Shown here in pieces: positions 17,048-25,077 of a stretch of 61,778 bases of DNA. Every line of letters starts with the position of its first letter. Positions within the stretch are counted from its first letter, which is position 1. The notes beneath the pieces were generated by a model that saw only the letters and a list, made by a program, of their open reading frames with translations, was not told where the DNA came from and did not search any database. Source of the DNA: JBCCGG01 sp039029395 (GTDB lineage: Bacteria; Pseudomonadota; Alphaproteobacteria; Kiloniellales; JAKSDN01). The stretch spans positions 1 to 61,778 of the forward strand of contig JBCCGG010000036.1 of the NCBI GenBank assembly GCA_039029395.1, read 5' to 3'. Position numbers and translations under genes: made by a program.

Positions 17048-17371
17048 TTACGCCGACTCGCGGTAGGTCGCGGAGGGGCGCTCGCTGACCGGGGCCTGGC
17101 GGCGCTGGCTGGCGTAGTGCTGGAAATCGGCGATCTCGCTGGACATGGACTTGACCTGCTGCTGCAGGCTCTGCACCCGGCGCGGCAGATCGGCCGGCAC
17201 GCCGCCGCTGTGCTTCAGGGCCCGGGCGATCCGGCCCAGCTGGATCCAGATCAAGACCGCCATGATCAGCATGAGATACTCCGGGCCGATCTCGGGCAGC
17301 ACTTTCTGGACGGTGTCGACCGTGACCCGAAAGTACTCTTGAATCGTCAGCCAAACTTCGTTGTTTTCCAT
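17048..17371 (-). CDS. Small membrane protein with coiled-coil tail
   Basis: A 107-aa protein with one hydrophobic segment (about 33-46, LMLIMAVLIWIQLG) followed by a basic linker and a heptad-like helix (about 62-90, RRVQSLQQQVKSMSSEIADF). A strong purine-rich ribosome site (AGGAAGGACAAGGA) precedes the ATG. I do not recognise the family. It is the third in a row of small minus-strand genes behind a CtrA-type box. Confidence 0.65.
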   Translation of the reverse strand: MENNEVWLTIQEYFRVTVDTVQKVLPEIGPEYLMLIMAVLIWIQLGRIARALKHSGGVPADLPRRVQSLQQQVKSMSSEIADFQHYASQRRQAPVSERPSATYRESA

Positions 17372-17437
17372 GTTCCTTGTCCTTCCTCAATTCCCCTGGC
17401 CTCAGCGCCGTCTTTTGGTTTTGTCCGCGCCGGGCCA

Positions 17438-17635
17438 CTAAAGGTGGCTCATCCCCTTGTTCGGTTTCTTACCCTTGATCTCCTGCCGTGATCGGGCGCG
17501 GGCATGGGAACTCTGGCTGCGCGTGCCGGTGTCGCCAACACTATCCTGTGCACACCGGGCCTGCCCCCCTTGGGTGATGGGCCAGCCGCCCTGACGGCCG
17601 TGGCCATGTTGGTGCCCCATGCCCGGCCCGATCAC
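17438..17635 (-). CDS. Possible small basic protein, translationally coupled
   Basis: A 65-aa frame starting with GTG that overlaps the TGA of the upstream gene (GTGA, 17632-17635), a classic arrangement for translational coupling. The peptide is rich in Gly, His, Gln, Arg and Lys, with no membrane segment or signal peptide. The gene is supported only by this overlap and by its place between two better-supported small genes; I do not recognise the product. Confidence 0.35.
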   Translation of the reverse strand: MIGPGMGHQHGHGRQGGWPITQGGQARCAQDSVGDTGTRSQSSHARARSRQEIKGKKPNKGMSHL

Positions 17636-17859
17636 AGCGTCTGTAGCCGCACGCGGTTTACCACGCGATTGGCCGCGTTAACGGTTCGTCTGCGGTACGA
17701 GGCCCGCCGATACCAGCGCCGAAGCAGAACCGCGCTGGCGATCGATCCGATCACCACGGGATACCACCAGGGTATCAGCGCGAAGGCATCGGAATAGAGC
17801 TCGTAATAAGGGTTTCCCGCAGCATTGGGCCCGAAAATCGTATCAAGCAACCACTGCAT
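17632..17859 (-). CDS. Small membrane protein of unknown function
   Basis: A 75-aa protein with one clear membrane segment (about 27-47, ALIPWWYPVVIGSIASAVLL) followed by a very basic tail (RRWYRRASYRRR), so an N-out, C-in anchor is expected. The ATG at 17859 has GGGAAGGGAGA upstream; the longer reading from 17922 lacks a ribosome site. A perfect CtrA-type box lies 113 bases before the start. I do not recognise the family. Confidence 0.6.
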   Translation of the reverse strand: MQWLLDTIFGPNAAGNPYYELYSDAFALIPWWYPVVIGSIASAVLLRRWYRRASYRRRTVNAANRVVNRVRLQTL

Positions 17860-17971
17860 CGATGTCTCCCTTCCCATTCCCCAAGCTCCACTATCGGCCC
17901 TTGCGCGTGATCGGAGCGTCATCGCCGTCCGGTAGTTTATGGCCGCTCAGGGGCGCGCAGCAGTGGCCCAG

Positions 17972-17986
17972 TTAACACTTTGTTAA
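17972..17986. promoter_or_regulatory. CtrA-type box upstream of small membrane genes
   Basis: TTAACACTTTGTTAA followed by CCA matches the CtrA consensus TTAA-N7-TTAACC-like form exactly. It lies in the intergenic space between 17859 and 18157. The only gene start nearby is the minus-strand gene at 17859, so that gene set is the likely target. Confidence 0.6.
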
Positions 17987-18156
17987 CCACGCGCCGCGGC
18001 GGCGCCCCCGCCCGATCCCGCACCTAGTCTGCGCGTTCGGCGATATCCAGTTGATTCTACGAAGAATTATGCGTCGCGCTCGAATTGATCATGGGGCGGA
18101 CGCGGCTGGCAGCCGTCCATGGTTAATCGTGTGACCGCTGGATCCGGACCACCCTG

Positions 18157-18687
18157 TTAATCTTTTTCCGCCGCGGCCGCGAACGCGCTCATGGCGTCCT
18201 GGATCTGGCGAAAGCTGGCGTCCAGGGTGTTGGCGGGGATCAGCAGCAGCTTCGGGCGGATCAGGCGCCCGAAACGCACCTTGGTGCCCCGGTCTTGGGC
18301 CAGTGCGGCGAAGTAGGACTCCTGGTCCCTGAGCGCGAGCGCCAGATAGGCCTGGAGTCGGCTGCCGGTTTGATAATGTTTCTCGATCTCCGCCCAGGGC
18401 ACCGGCGGCAGGCCCCATTCCTTGTACCAGACACCTTGCCGGTCGATCACCAGCCAGGGCGCCGGGTCGAGCGCCGCGCGCAGCGCTTGGACCAGCACCA
18501 CGAGTCCGAAGACGACAAGCAGGCCGACCGCCCAAAGCGTGCCCCGATCCTCGGTGCCGGCCAACAGGACGACGATCAGGCTGGCCACCAGCAGGGCGCC
18601 GCCCAAGACAAATCCCTGGGCCAAGCGGGAGCGCGAGCGGCCGATACTCACCGCGTCCCCGGCCTCGTATGCATTCTTCTCGCTCAC
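18157..18687 (-). CDS. Two-TM protein with PH-like domain, STM3941-like
   Basis: A 176-aa protein. After a polar N-terminus come two close membrane segments (about 24-44 and 52-71), then a cytoplasmic domain beginning PWLVIDRQGVWYKEWGLPPV and containing VPWAEIEKHYQ. This layout, a TM pair and then a bacterial PH-like domain, is that of the STM3941 family, whose function is unknown. The GTG at 18685-18687 is chosen because GAGG is eight bases upstream; an ATG at 18738 would add 17 unusual residues. The family call is from memory of the pattern. Confidence 0.55.
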   Translation of the reverse strand: MSEKNAYEAGDAVSIGRSRSRLAQGFVLGGALLVASLIVVLLAGTEDRGTLWAVGLLVVFGLVVLVQALRAALDPAPWLVIDRQGVWYKEWGLPPVPWAEIEKHYQTGSRLQAYLALALRDQESYFAALAQDRGTKVRFGRLIRPKLLLIPANTLDASFRQIQDAMSAFAAAAEKD

Positions 18688-18774
18688 GCGCGAGTCCTCT
18701 TTGGTCCGCAGAAGAAAAGGGGTACCGCGCTCCCGCACGGTACCCCCATGGCCAAACCGGGCAAGGACCCGGCC

Positions 18775-18996
18775 TTAGTCGTCGTCGATGGCCCTGTCTA
18801 GGCTGTCTTTGTCGCCGTACCTCTGCATTTCAGCCTCATATTCCCGCTTCTCGAAGCCGACCTGCCAGAAGTGCCAGGCAATCCAGGCGACAATGGCGGC
18901 GATCGCCATGATGAATTCGCTGCCCGTCCAAGGATAGATCAGCGACACATCATTGAGATCGGCGGCCCAGGATTCGATGGTTGCAGCTACAAACAT
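18775..18996 (-). CDS. Small membrane protein downstream of amtB
   Basis: A 73-aa protein with one membrane segment (about 27-44, EFIMAIAAIVAWIAWHFW) and a charged C-terminal tail (RYGDKDSLDRAIDDD). AAAAGGAG precedes the ATG. It starts 27 bases after the ammonium transporter stop, so the two are almost surely one operon. I do not recognise the family. A role as an accessory subunit or regulator of the transporter is a guess from position. Confidence 0.65.
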   Translation of the reverse strand: MFVAATIESWAADLNDVSLIYPWTGSEFIMAIAAIVAWIAWHFWQVGFEKREYEAEMQRYGDKDSLDRAIDDD

Positions 18997-19023
18997 GGTG
19001 TTTTCTCCTTTTTTCCAGGCCGT

Positions 19024-20385
19024 CTAGTTTTTGGCATGCTCGGTGGCGAGGACGTCCCTGTGGGCTGCCTCGCGGTCTTGCTCCGTGCCGAAATCGAGCC
19101 CCATGAGCTCAACCTCTTTCGGGATGCGCAACTGGCCGCAGGCCGAAAGGATCTTCGCCAGGACCCAGCCCGGGATGAACCCGAGGACCCAGAACATGAT
19201 GACCGCGCCGGCGAACTGACCCCACGGAGTGATGTGCGCGAAGCCCTCGTAAGGCGAGGCCGGGAAGCCCCAGAGCACTACGCCGCAGATCAAGAGGCCG
19301 ATGAAGCCGGCGTAGCCGTGCACCGCAACGGCACCCACCGCGTCGTCGATCTTGAAGGTCCGCTCGACCCAGTAGTGCAGCTTGTAGGCGCAGGCCGTAC
19401 CGATGCCGCCGATGAACAACGCCTGAAGCGGATGGTAGAGGTCGTTGCCGGCCGAGGCCGTGATGACGCCCGCCAGACCACCGGAATAGGTCCAGAAGGG
19501 ATCGCCCTTGGAGACCATGTATCCGATCAGCAGACCGCCCGAGAGTGACATCAGGAAGTTCACCGTGATGGTGCCCAGGGTGGTCGGGGTCAGGTAGATC
19601 GTCGTTGCCGTCCAGGTCTCGCCGGTGATCTGACCGTCGATGAAGCCCGGGTCGGCCAACGGCACGTTACAAGCAACGTAGAAGCCCCAGAAGCCGGTAT
19701 AGATCAGGAACAGCCCGACGCAGACCAGCCAGGGATTGTGGGGCAGGATGTCGTTGACCTCGCCATTGGGACCGAACTTGCCGAGGCGCGGCCCCAGAAC
19801 GACCAGAACGCCCAGCGCGCAACCGCCCGCGATCGCGTGGATCACGCCGGAGGCATAGGCATCATGGTAGCCTAGGATCTGGACCATCCAGCCGCTGTAG
19901 TGCCAGCCCCAGGCCGCGTCGATCGACCAGGTGACCGATCCGATCAGGATCGCGATCAGCCAGAAGGCGGTCGAGCGGATCCGCTCGATCACCGCGCCCG
20001 AAACGATCGAGGCGGCGGTCCAGGCGAAGAGCAGGAATGCGGCCCAGAACACACCGGAGATTCGGTCATCCAAACGTGGGCCCATGCCCTCGCCCCAAGG
20101 CAGGTAAGAGGTCGCGACCTCCGGAAGGGGATGGCCGATTCCGCCGGTGATGCCCGGCCCGCCCGGCAGGGCCCAGTAGATCCACCAGCCGAAGAAGAAC
20201 CAGGTGATGGTCACCAGCGGGATCAGCATGGTGTTCTTCATCAGCGTGTGCAGATGGTTCTTGTGCCGGCTCGCGCCGACCTCGTACATGCAGAAACCCA
20301 CATGAATCAGGAACATCAGCGGGATCGTTACCCAGTAGTAGAACTCCGTAAAGATCGTTGTAATGGCGTCAATGTTGCTTCCCAT
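19024..20385 (-). CDS. amtB: Ammonium transporter, Amt/Mep/Rh family
   Basis: A 453-aa channel-like transporter for ammonium with 11 or so TM helices. The two pore histidines are likely in ASGVIHAIAGGCAL (about residue 183) and AVAVHGYAG (about residue 345), and the conserved Asp lies in YHDAYASGVIH. The sequence around them differs from standard AmtB (which has FAGGTVVHI and LHTVCGIWG), so this is a divergent subfamily. No GlnK gene is adjacent, unlike most amtB operons. The ATG at 20385 has GAGGGGG upstream. It faces a nitrogen-assimilation operon and probably feeds it. Confidence 0.85.
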   Translation of the reverse strand: MGSNIDAITTIFTEFYYWVTIPLMFLIHVGFCMYEVGASRHKNHLHTLMKNTMLIPLVTITWFFFGWWIYWALPGGPGITGGIGHPLPEVATSYLPWGEGMGPRLDDRISGVFWAAFLLFAWTAASIVSGAVIERIRSTAFWLIAILIGSVTWSIDAAWGWHYSGWMVQILGYHDAYASGVIHAIAGGCALGVLVVLGPRLGKFGPNGEVNDILPHNPWLVCVGLFLIYTGFWGFYVACNVPLADPGFIDGQITGETWTATTIYLTPTTLGTITVNFLMSLSGGLLIGYMVSKGDPFWTYSGGLAGVITASAGNDLYHPLQALFIGGIGTACAYKLHYWVERTFKIDDAVGAVAVHGYAGFIGLLICGVVLWGFPASPYEGFAHITPWGQFAGAVIMFWVLGFIPGWVLAKILSACGQLRIPKEVELMGLDFGTEQDREAAHRDVLATEHAKN

Positions 20386-20712
20386 GGTCACCCCCTCTTC
20401 GTGTGTTGACCGTTTTGCTTTTTGTTGTCGCGCGGTTAGGTCCCAGGCGGTTCATGCTGACCCGGCGTTCCGCCAGGTCAAAGTGCGCGCTGTCAGGTTA
20501 GTGATCCGCCTTTCGTGCAGATGATGCCGGTCGGACCCCGGTGGGCCTTGTTGGTTTCGCTGTGTCGATCCATGCGCCAAAAAGCGATTGTGCCCACCGA
20601 GCGAAGCCCGGCGAGGCGGCGCTGCCTCCATATTCTTTGCGCACCCGCGATTGCTGTCCCAACATACTACTCCGTAAGTTTCACTACAGGCAACTAATTT
20701 TCACGACATTAA
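20386..20712. other. Promoter region of amtB
   Basis: About 330 bases between the regulator gene stop and the amtB start, both on the minus strand. It should carry the amtB promoter. TGACC (20458-20462) and GGTCA (20476-20480) flank a GGCG-TTC-CGCC core and could be a hairpin or operator about 75-95 bases before the ATG. I looked for a sigma-54 motif (TGGCAC-N5-TTGC) on the minus strand and did not find a convincing one. Confidence 0.45.
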
Positions 20713-21477
20713 TCAGCCGCCTGATTCCCTGTCGCGATTGACCCCCAGCAAATCCTGGCGTGCCTTGTCCAAATGCTGCTCGATCATTCGCACCGATGTG
20801 TCCACGTCCCGACTGCGCAGCGCCTCGAAAAGCCGCCGGTGATGGCGATTATATTCCGCAATTCGAGTCGGCGTAAGGATTTGGTTTTTCATGCTGTGCC
20901 ACTGGTCGTGGCTGCGCACGCTGTTGATCTGTTGGTAGAGCCAGACCATCAGCGGATTGCCGGTGCATTCGGCGATCAGTAGATGGAACTGCTCGTCGAT
21001 GTCGGAGAAGGTCTCCTGATCGCCGCCGCAGGCCTCAATCCTGAGCAGCGCTTCGCCGAGGCGGTCCAGGTCGCGCGCCGTGGCATTGAGCGCCGCGAGT
21101 CGGGCAATCTGTGGCTCGACCGCCAGGCGCACCTCGATCAGCTGGAGCGGGCTGGTGACCTCGGCGATCGCACTGCCGTCGGGTGTCGGGCGATAGTTGA
21201 CGAACGTGCCGCTGCCGATGCGCCGAGACAGCAGGCGAAGCTCCTCGAGCTGGCGCAAGGCTTCGCGCACGGTGCTGCGCGAGGCACCGAAGTGGCTGGC
21301 CAGCTCGCGTTCCGCCGGTAGGCGGCTGCCGTGTGGGTAGGTGCCGTCCAGGATCGCCTGTTTGAGGCGCGACGCGATCCCGGCCGAGCCGCTGGCCGCG
21401 CTGACCGGAAGGTCCGGCTCGGACTCGCCGGACTCCGGCTCTTCGCTGTCGGGCGGCAACGCCCTTCGCGCCTGCAT
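20713..21477 (-). CDS. FadR-subfamily GntR transcriptional regulator
   Basis: A 254-aa regulator: an N-terminal winged helix (about 30-100, with GSRLPAERELASHFGASRST and VREALRQLEELRLLSRR) and a C-terminal FCD ligand-binding domain (about 120-245) with the likely metal-binding residues in SDIDEQFHLLI and the His of YNRHHRRLFEAL. A ribosome site GGGAGGG precedes the ATG. It is divergent from the glutamine synthetase-like operon and lies next to amtB, so it probably controls one or both. The ligand is unknown. Confidence 0.85.
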   Translation of the reverse strand: MQARRALPPDSEEPESGESEPDLPVSAASGSAGIASRLKQAILDGTYPHGSRLPAERELASHFGASRSTVREALRQLEELRLLSRRIGSGTFVNYRPTPDGSAIAEVTSPLQLIEVRLAVEPQIARLAALNATARDLDRLGEALLRIEACGGDQETFSDIDEQFHLLIAECTGNPLMVWLYQQINSVRSHDQWHSMKNQILTPTRIAEYNRHHRRLFEALRSRDVDTSVRMIEQHLDKARQDLLGVNRDRESGG

Positions 21478-21518
21478 GTGGTCCCTCCCATTAACTGTGT
21501 CCTTTTTCCCACATTTTC

Positions 21519-21562
21519 ATACCAATTGCAACCTTTAAAAAAAATCGGTTTTCAAATGGTAT
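21519..21562. promoter_or_regulatory. Imperfect inverted repeat, likely GntR operator
   Basis: ATACCAATTG (21519-21528) and CAAATGGTAT (21553-21562) are inverted copies that differ at one position. They lie in the 298-base divergent region between the FadR-type regulator and the glutamine synthetase-like gene. The TGGT/ACCA content resembles FadR-type operators, but the 24-base spacer is longer than usual, so each arm could be bound separately. Confidence 0.45.
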
Positions 21563-21775
21563 TTAATGTGCTCTATTGTGGTCTGGTTCGTCAGCCGCCA
21601 TGTCGGTCGCCCAAGGGGACCAAGGGGCGGGACGAACGCGAGGGTAAGAGACGGGTGGGTCTTTCAGGTCAATTTGTCGCCGGCCTTATCGGGGCCGGAT
21701 ACGGGGACCCAGTCGCTTGTTTGAGGCTGCTGTTGAATCCAACGCACAGAGAGAATTCTCGGGAGGCAAAGCGGA

Positions 21776-23248
21776 ATGACTGACCTAGAACAACATGTGA
21801 ATGCCCCTGGTCGCGCCGATCTGGTCAAGCAGGTCCGGGAGAAGATCAACGAGCTGAAGATCGACTACATCTATTTTCAGTTCATCTCGGTCACCGGGCG
21901 CGTCGTCGGCAAGGGGATTCCCGCCGACCACTGGGAACGGATCGCCGAAAAGGGCTTCCAGCTGGTTTACGGCTCGACCGCAAATCTCTACGTCGACCGT
22001 CATGGCAACTACATCGGCTACGGGCCGGAGGCCTCCGAGCTGGTTGGCATCCCCGACCCCGAGACTTTCGTGCAGATCCCCTGGGACAAGCGCATTGCGC
22101 GGGTCTACTGCACCTGCTTCCGGAACCGCGAAGAGCAGGTCAATCCGGGCGGCCACTTGACCTCGGACTGCCGCGGCAACTTGCGCATCCTGCACCAGAA
22201 GTTCCAGGAAAAGCATGGCGGCATGCACCTGCGCGCCGGCACCGAGCCGGAGATGATGTGGCTCAAGAAGGGCGAGGACGGCCTGCCGGACGGCGGCTTT
22301 TCGAAGCCGAACTGCTATCACATCGACCAGTTCGAGTCCTTGCGGCCGGCTTTCATGCAGGTGCTGGAGTACTCCCGCGCCATGGGCCTCGACATGATCC
22401 AGGGCGATCACGAGGACGCGCCTGGCCAGCTCGAGCTTAACTGGATGTTCGACGACGTGCTGCGCAACAGCGACCGGCTGTCGACCTACCGCCAGATCTG
22501 CGCCCAGGTGGCGCGCGAGCACGGCCTGATCGCCTGCTTCATGTCCAAGCCCTTCATGGGCGTCTCGGCCTCGGGCTGCCACCACAACGTTTCCTTGTGG
22601 TCGGGTGGCGACGACAATGTCAACCGTCTGGGCCATGACTCGATCCCCGGCATGGAAGGTGCTTTCACCTATCGCGAGGGCGGCGAGAACCACTTCATGC
22701 CCGACCCGAGCATCGACGAGCGCAAGCCGGGCCCGGTCGGCCTGCAGTGCGTCGGCGGCGTGATGGAGCACCTGGACGCCCTGACGGCGATCGGCTCCTC
22801 GACCGTCAACTCCTACCGGCGGCTTTGGGACACCGGCTTCTGGGCGCCGGTCTTCGCCGACTGGGGTTATCAGAACCGAACCTGCGCGCTGAGAATTTCC
22901 GCGCCGGGCCGCTTCGAGTACCGCTCGGTCGACTCCATGGTCAACCCCTACCTGATGGGCGCCGCGCTACTGCAGGCCTTCGATGATGGCATCGATCGCA
23001 ACATCGACCCCGGCGAGGCCGAGGAGCGCAACATCTACGAGGCCATGGAAGCCGGCAAACAAGTCAAGAAGCTGCCCATGTCTCTTGGCGACGCCTTGGA
23101 CGCGCTCGAGAAGGACGAGGTCGTCAAGTCGGCCATGCCGGACGAGATGTACCGCGTCTACATGCACTACAAGCGCGACGAGTGGGAGAAGTTCAACCAC
23201 ACCGTGACCAACTGGGATCTGGAGACCTACTGGGATTGTCTGCCCTGA
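21776..23248 (+). CDS. glnT: Type III glutamine synthetase-like / gamma-glutamylmethylamide synthetase-like enzyme
   Basis: A 490-aa member of the glutamine synthetase fold, which joins ammonia or an amine to glutamate using ATP. Active-site signatures seen: AGTEPEMMWL, DHEDAPGQLELNW, SKPFMGVSASGCHHNVSLW and NRTCALRISAPGRFEYRS. It matches the GlnT/GSIII type of rhizobia, to which the methylamine enzyme GmaS also belongs; sequence alone does not separate them. The next three genes encode glutamate-synthase-like subunits, as in both glnT-glxBCD and gmaS-mgsABC operons. No N-methylglutamate dehydrogenase genes follow, which favours glutamine synthesis. A strong regulator lies divergently. Confidence 0.85.
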   Translation: MTDLEQHVNAPGRADLVKQVREKINELKIDYIYFQFISVTGRVVGKGIPADHWERIAEKGFQLVYGSTANLYVDRHGNYIGYGPEASELVGIPDPETFVQIPWDKRIARVYCTCFRNREEQVNPGGHLTSDCRGNLRILHQKFQEKHGGMHLRAGTEPEMMWLKKGEDGLPDGGFSKPNCYHIDQFESLRPAFMQVLEYSRAMGLDMIQGDHEDAPGQLELNWMFDDVLRNSDRLSTYRQICAQVAREHGLIACFMSKPFMGVSASGCHHNVSLWSGGDDNVNRLGHDSIPGMEGAFTYREGGENHFMPDPSIDERKPGPVGLQCVGGVMEHLDALTAIGSSTVNSYRRLWDTGFWAPVFADWGYQNRTCALRISAPGRFEYRSVDSMVNPYLMGAALLQAFDDGIDRNIDPGEAEERNIYEAMEAGKQVKKLPMSLGDALDALEKDEVVKSAMPDEMYRVYMHYKRDEWEKFNHTVTNWDLETYWDCLP

Positions 23249-23277
23249 TCCCCTCAAGCTGAGGAGTTTGAACGGAA

Positions 23278-24213
23278 ATGTGTGGAATAGCTGGCTTGAT
23301 CCATCGCGGGAAAAGCTCCGACGTCGGTTCGGAAATGACCGCGATGCTCCAGTCCCTAAAGCACCGGGGGCCGGACTCGACGGGCTTCGCCATCTACGGC
23401 CCACCGACGGATAGCGAGTTCGTCATGCGCTTCAAGGTCGCCGAACAGGAAGACCTGCAAAGCGGCTTTCAAATCCACCAGGAGATTCGCGACCGAAAGC
23501 AGGCCGTTGACGATCGCCTTGCGGAGCGGGGCGTCAATGTCATCGACGCCCAGGAGGCAACGCCTTACGCCTTTCGCTATCGCTTTACGTTCGATGGCGA
23601 CGTCGAGGGTCTTGCCCGCTACATCGAGGACGTCGAGGGTGCCGAGGTCATGTCGCTTGGCCACGCGCTCGAGCTGGTCAAGGACCTTGGCGATGCCGGT
23701 GTCGTGTCCGGCCAGTACGGCCTGGGCAGCTTCAACGGCACACACGGGATCGGCCACACCCGGATGGCGACCGAGTCGGATGTGGACATCCGCTCGGCCC
23801 ATCCTTACTGGGCCTATCCCTACAACGACATCTCGGTGGTCCACAACGGCCAGATCACGAACTACTGGATCATGCGCCGTCAGCTCGAGCGGCGTGGCCA
23901 CCGCTTCCTGTCGAACTGCGATTCAGAGATGTTGGCGGTCTACACCGCCGACAAGATGAACCAGGGCTACAGCCTGGAGGATTCATTACGTCAGTCGATC
24001 GACGAAGTGGACGGCGTCTTCACCTATTTGGTGGCGACCTCGAACCAGCTCGGCATGGCCAAGGACTCCATGGCGGCCAAGCCGATGGTGCTCTACGAAA
24101 GCGACGACCTGGTAGCTCTGGCCTCGGAGGAAGTCGCGATTCGCTCGATCATCCCGCACGAGATCGACACCTACGACCCCTATGATGAGGAGGTACGGGT
24201 ATGGCAAGCGTGA
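23278..24213 (+). CDS. glxB: Class II glutamine amidotransferase subunit (GlxB/MgsA-like)
   Basis: A 311-aa Ntn-hydrolase-type amidotransferase that would release ammonia from glutamine. Cys2 (start MCGIAGL) is the catalytic nucleophile. Other class II features are HRGPDSTGF, GIGHTRMATES and SVVHNGQITNY. In this split form of glutamate synthase, the amidotransferase is a separate protein and should work with the two gene products that follow. It starts 29 bases after the synthetase and overlaps the next gene by 13 bases. Confidence 0.88.
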   Translation: MCGIAGLIHRGKSSDVGSEMTAMLQSLKHRGPDSTGFAIYGPPTDSEFVMRFKVAEQEDLQSGFQIHQEIRDRKQAVDDRLAERGVNVIDAQEATPYAFRYRFTFDGDVEGLARYIEDVEGAEVMSLGHALELVKDLGDAGVVSGQYGLGSFNGTHGIGHTRMATESDVDIRSAHPYWAYPYNDISVVHNGQITNYWIMRRQLERRGHRFLSNCDSEMLAVYTADKMNQGYSLEDSLRQSIDEVDGVFTYLVATSNQLGMAKDSMAAKPMVLYESDDLVALASEEVAIRSIIPHEIDTYDPYDEEVRVWQA

Positions 24214-25049
24214 CCAGCGGAGAGTCCGTCTCACACGAGATGGGTATGCACACGGAGCAGCTCCGTGGCCGCACCCAGCAGATGTTCTTCCGGCCGGGCG
24301 AAGAGGAAAACTTCCTCTACCCCTACGCCTTCGATGTGGATTACAACAAGCGCGCAGAGCTCGACGTCGCCGATCTGGAGACGACCGACATCAACCTCAA
24401 GATCCGCGAGTTGATGCAAGCCGGACACGGCACCATCGTCATCAAGAACCCGGGTGCCAAGCACTCGATCGGTGTCGGCATCCTGAACCGGCTCAACCTT
24501 ATCATCGAAGGTTCGCTGGGCTACTTTGGCTGCGGTCTGATCGATGGGCCCAACGTGCGCATCAAAGGCAGGGTCGGCTGGTCGTGCGCCGAGAACATGA
24601 TGGCCGGAACCGTGGTCATCGAGAAGAATGCCGGCTCGACTTTCGGCGCCGCGATTCGCGGCGGCGACCTGGTTTGCCGGGGCTCGGTCGGCTCGCGCAC
24701 CGGAATCGACATGAAGGGCGGCACGATCATCGTCGGCGGCGACACCGGGGCCTTCTCCGGCTTCATGATGCAGCGCGGGCGCATGGTGGTCTGCGGCAAC
24801 GCCGGCAAGAACCTGGGCGATTCCATGTACGACGGCACGATCTATGTCGGCGGCAAGATTCGCGAGCTGGGCGTCGACGCGGTGCCCGGCGAGCTGACCG
24901 ACCTGGACCGCGCTTGGCTGACCCGCAAGCTGACCCAGTACGATCTGATGCCCGAGCAGGGCGTCGACCACTTCCAAAAGATCGTCGCTGGCAAGCAGCT
25001 GTGGAACTACGACAATCTTGAGCCGACCGAAAAGAAGCTCGTGCTCTAG
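24201..25049 (+). CDS. glxC: GXGXG-domain glutamate-synthase-like subunit (GlxC/MgsB-like)
   Basis: A 282-aa protein equal to the C-terminal GXGXG beta-helix domain of large glutamate synthase. It shows repeated Gly-rich coils such as GSLGYFGCGLIDGPNVRIKG, KGGTIIVGGDTGAFSGFMM and GTIYVGGKIRELG. In the complete enzyme this domain keeps the others in place rather than doing catalysis. The ATG overlaps the end of glxB, implying coupled translation. The N-terminal 70 residues are extra to the core domain. Confidence 0.85.
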   Translation: MASVTSGESVSHEMGMHTEQLRGRTQQMFFRPGEEENFLYPYAFDVDYNKRAELDVADLETTDINLKIRELMQAGHGTIVIKNPGAKHSIGVGILNRLNLIIEGSLGYFGCGLIDGPNVRIKGRVGWSCAENMMAGTVVIEKNAGSTFGAAIRGGDLVCRGSVGSRTGIDMKGGTIIVGGDTGAFSGFMMQRGRMVVCGNAGKNLGDSMYDGTIYVGGKIRELGVDAVPGELTDLDRAWLTRKLTQYDLMPEQGVDHFQKIVAGKQLWNYDNLEPTEKKLVL

Positions 25050-25077
25050 ACCAGACACGCGAATGGGAGACAGAGCT

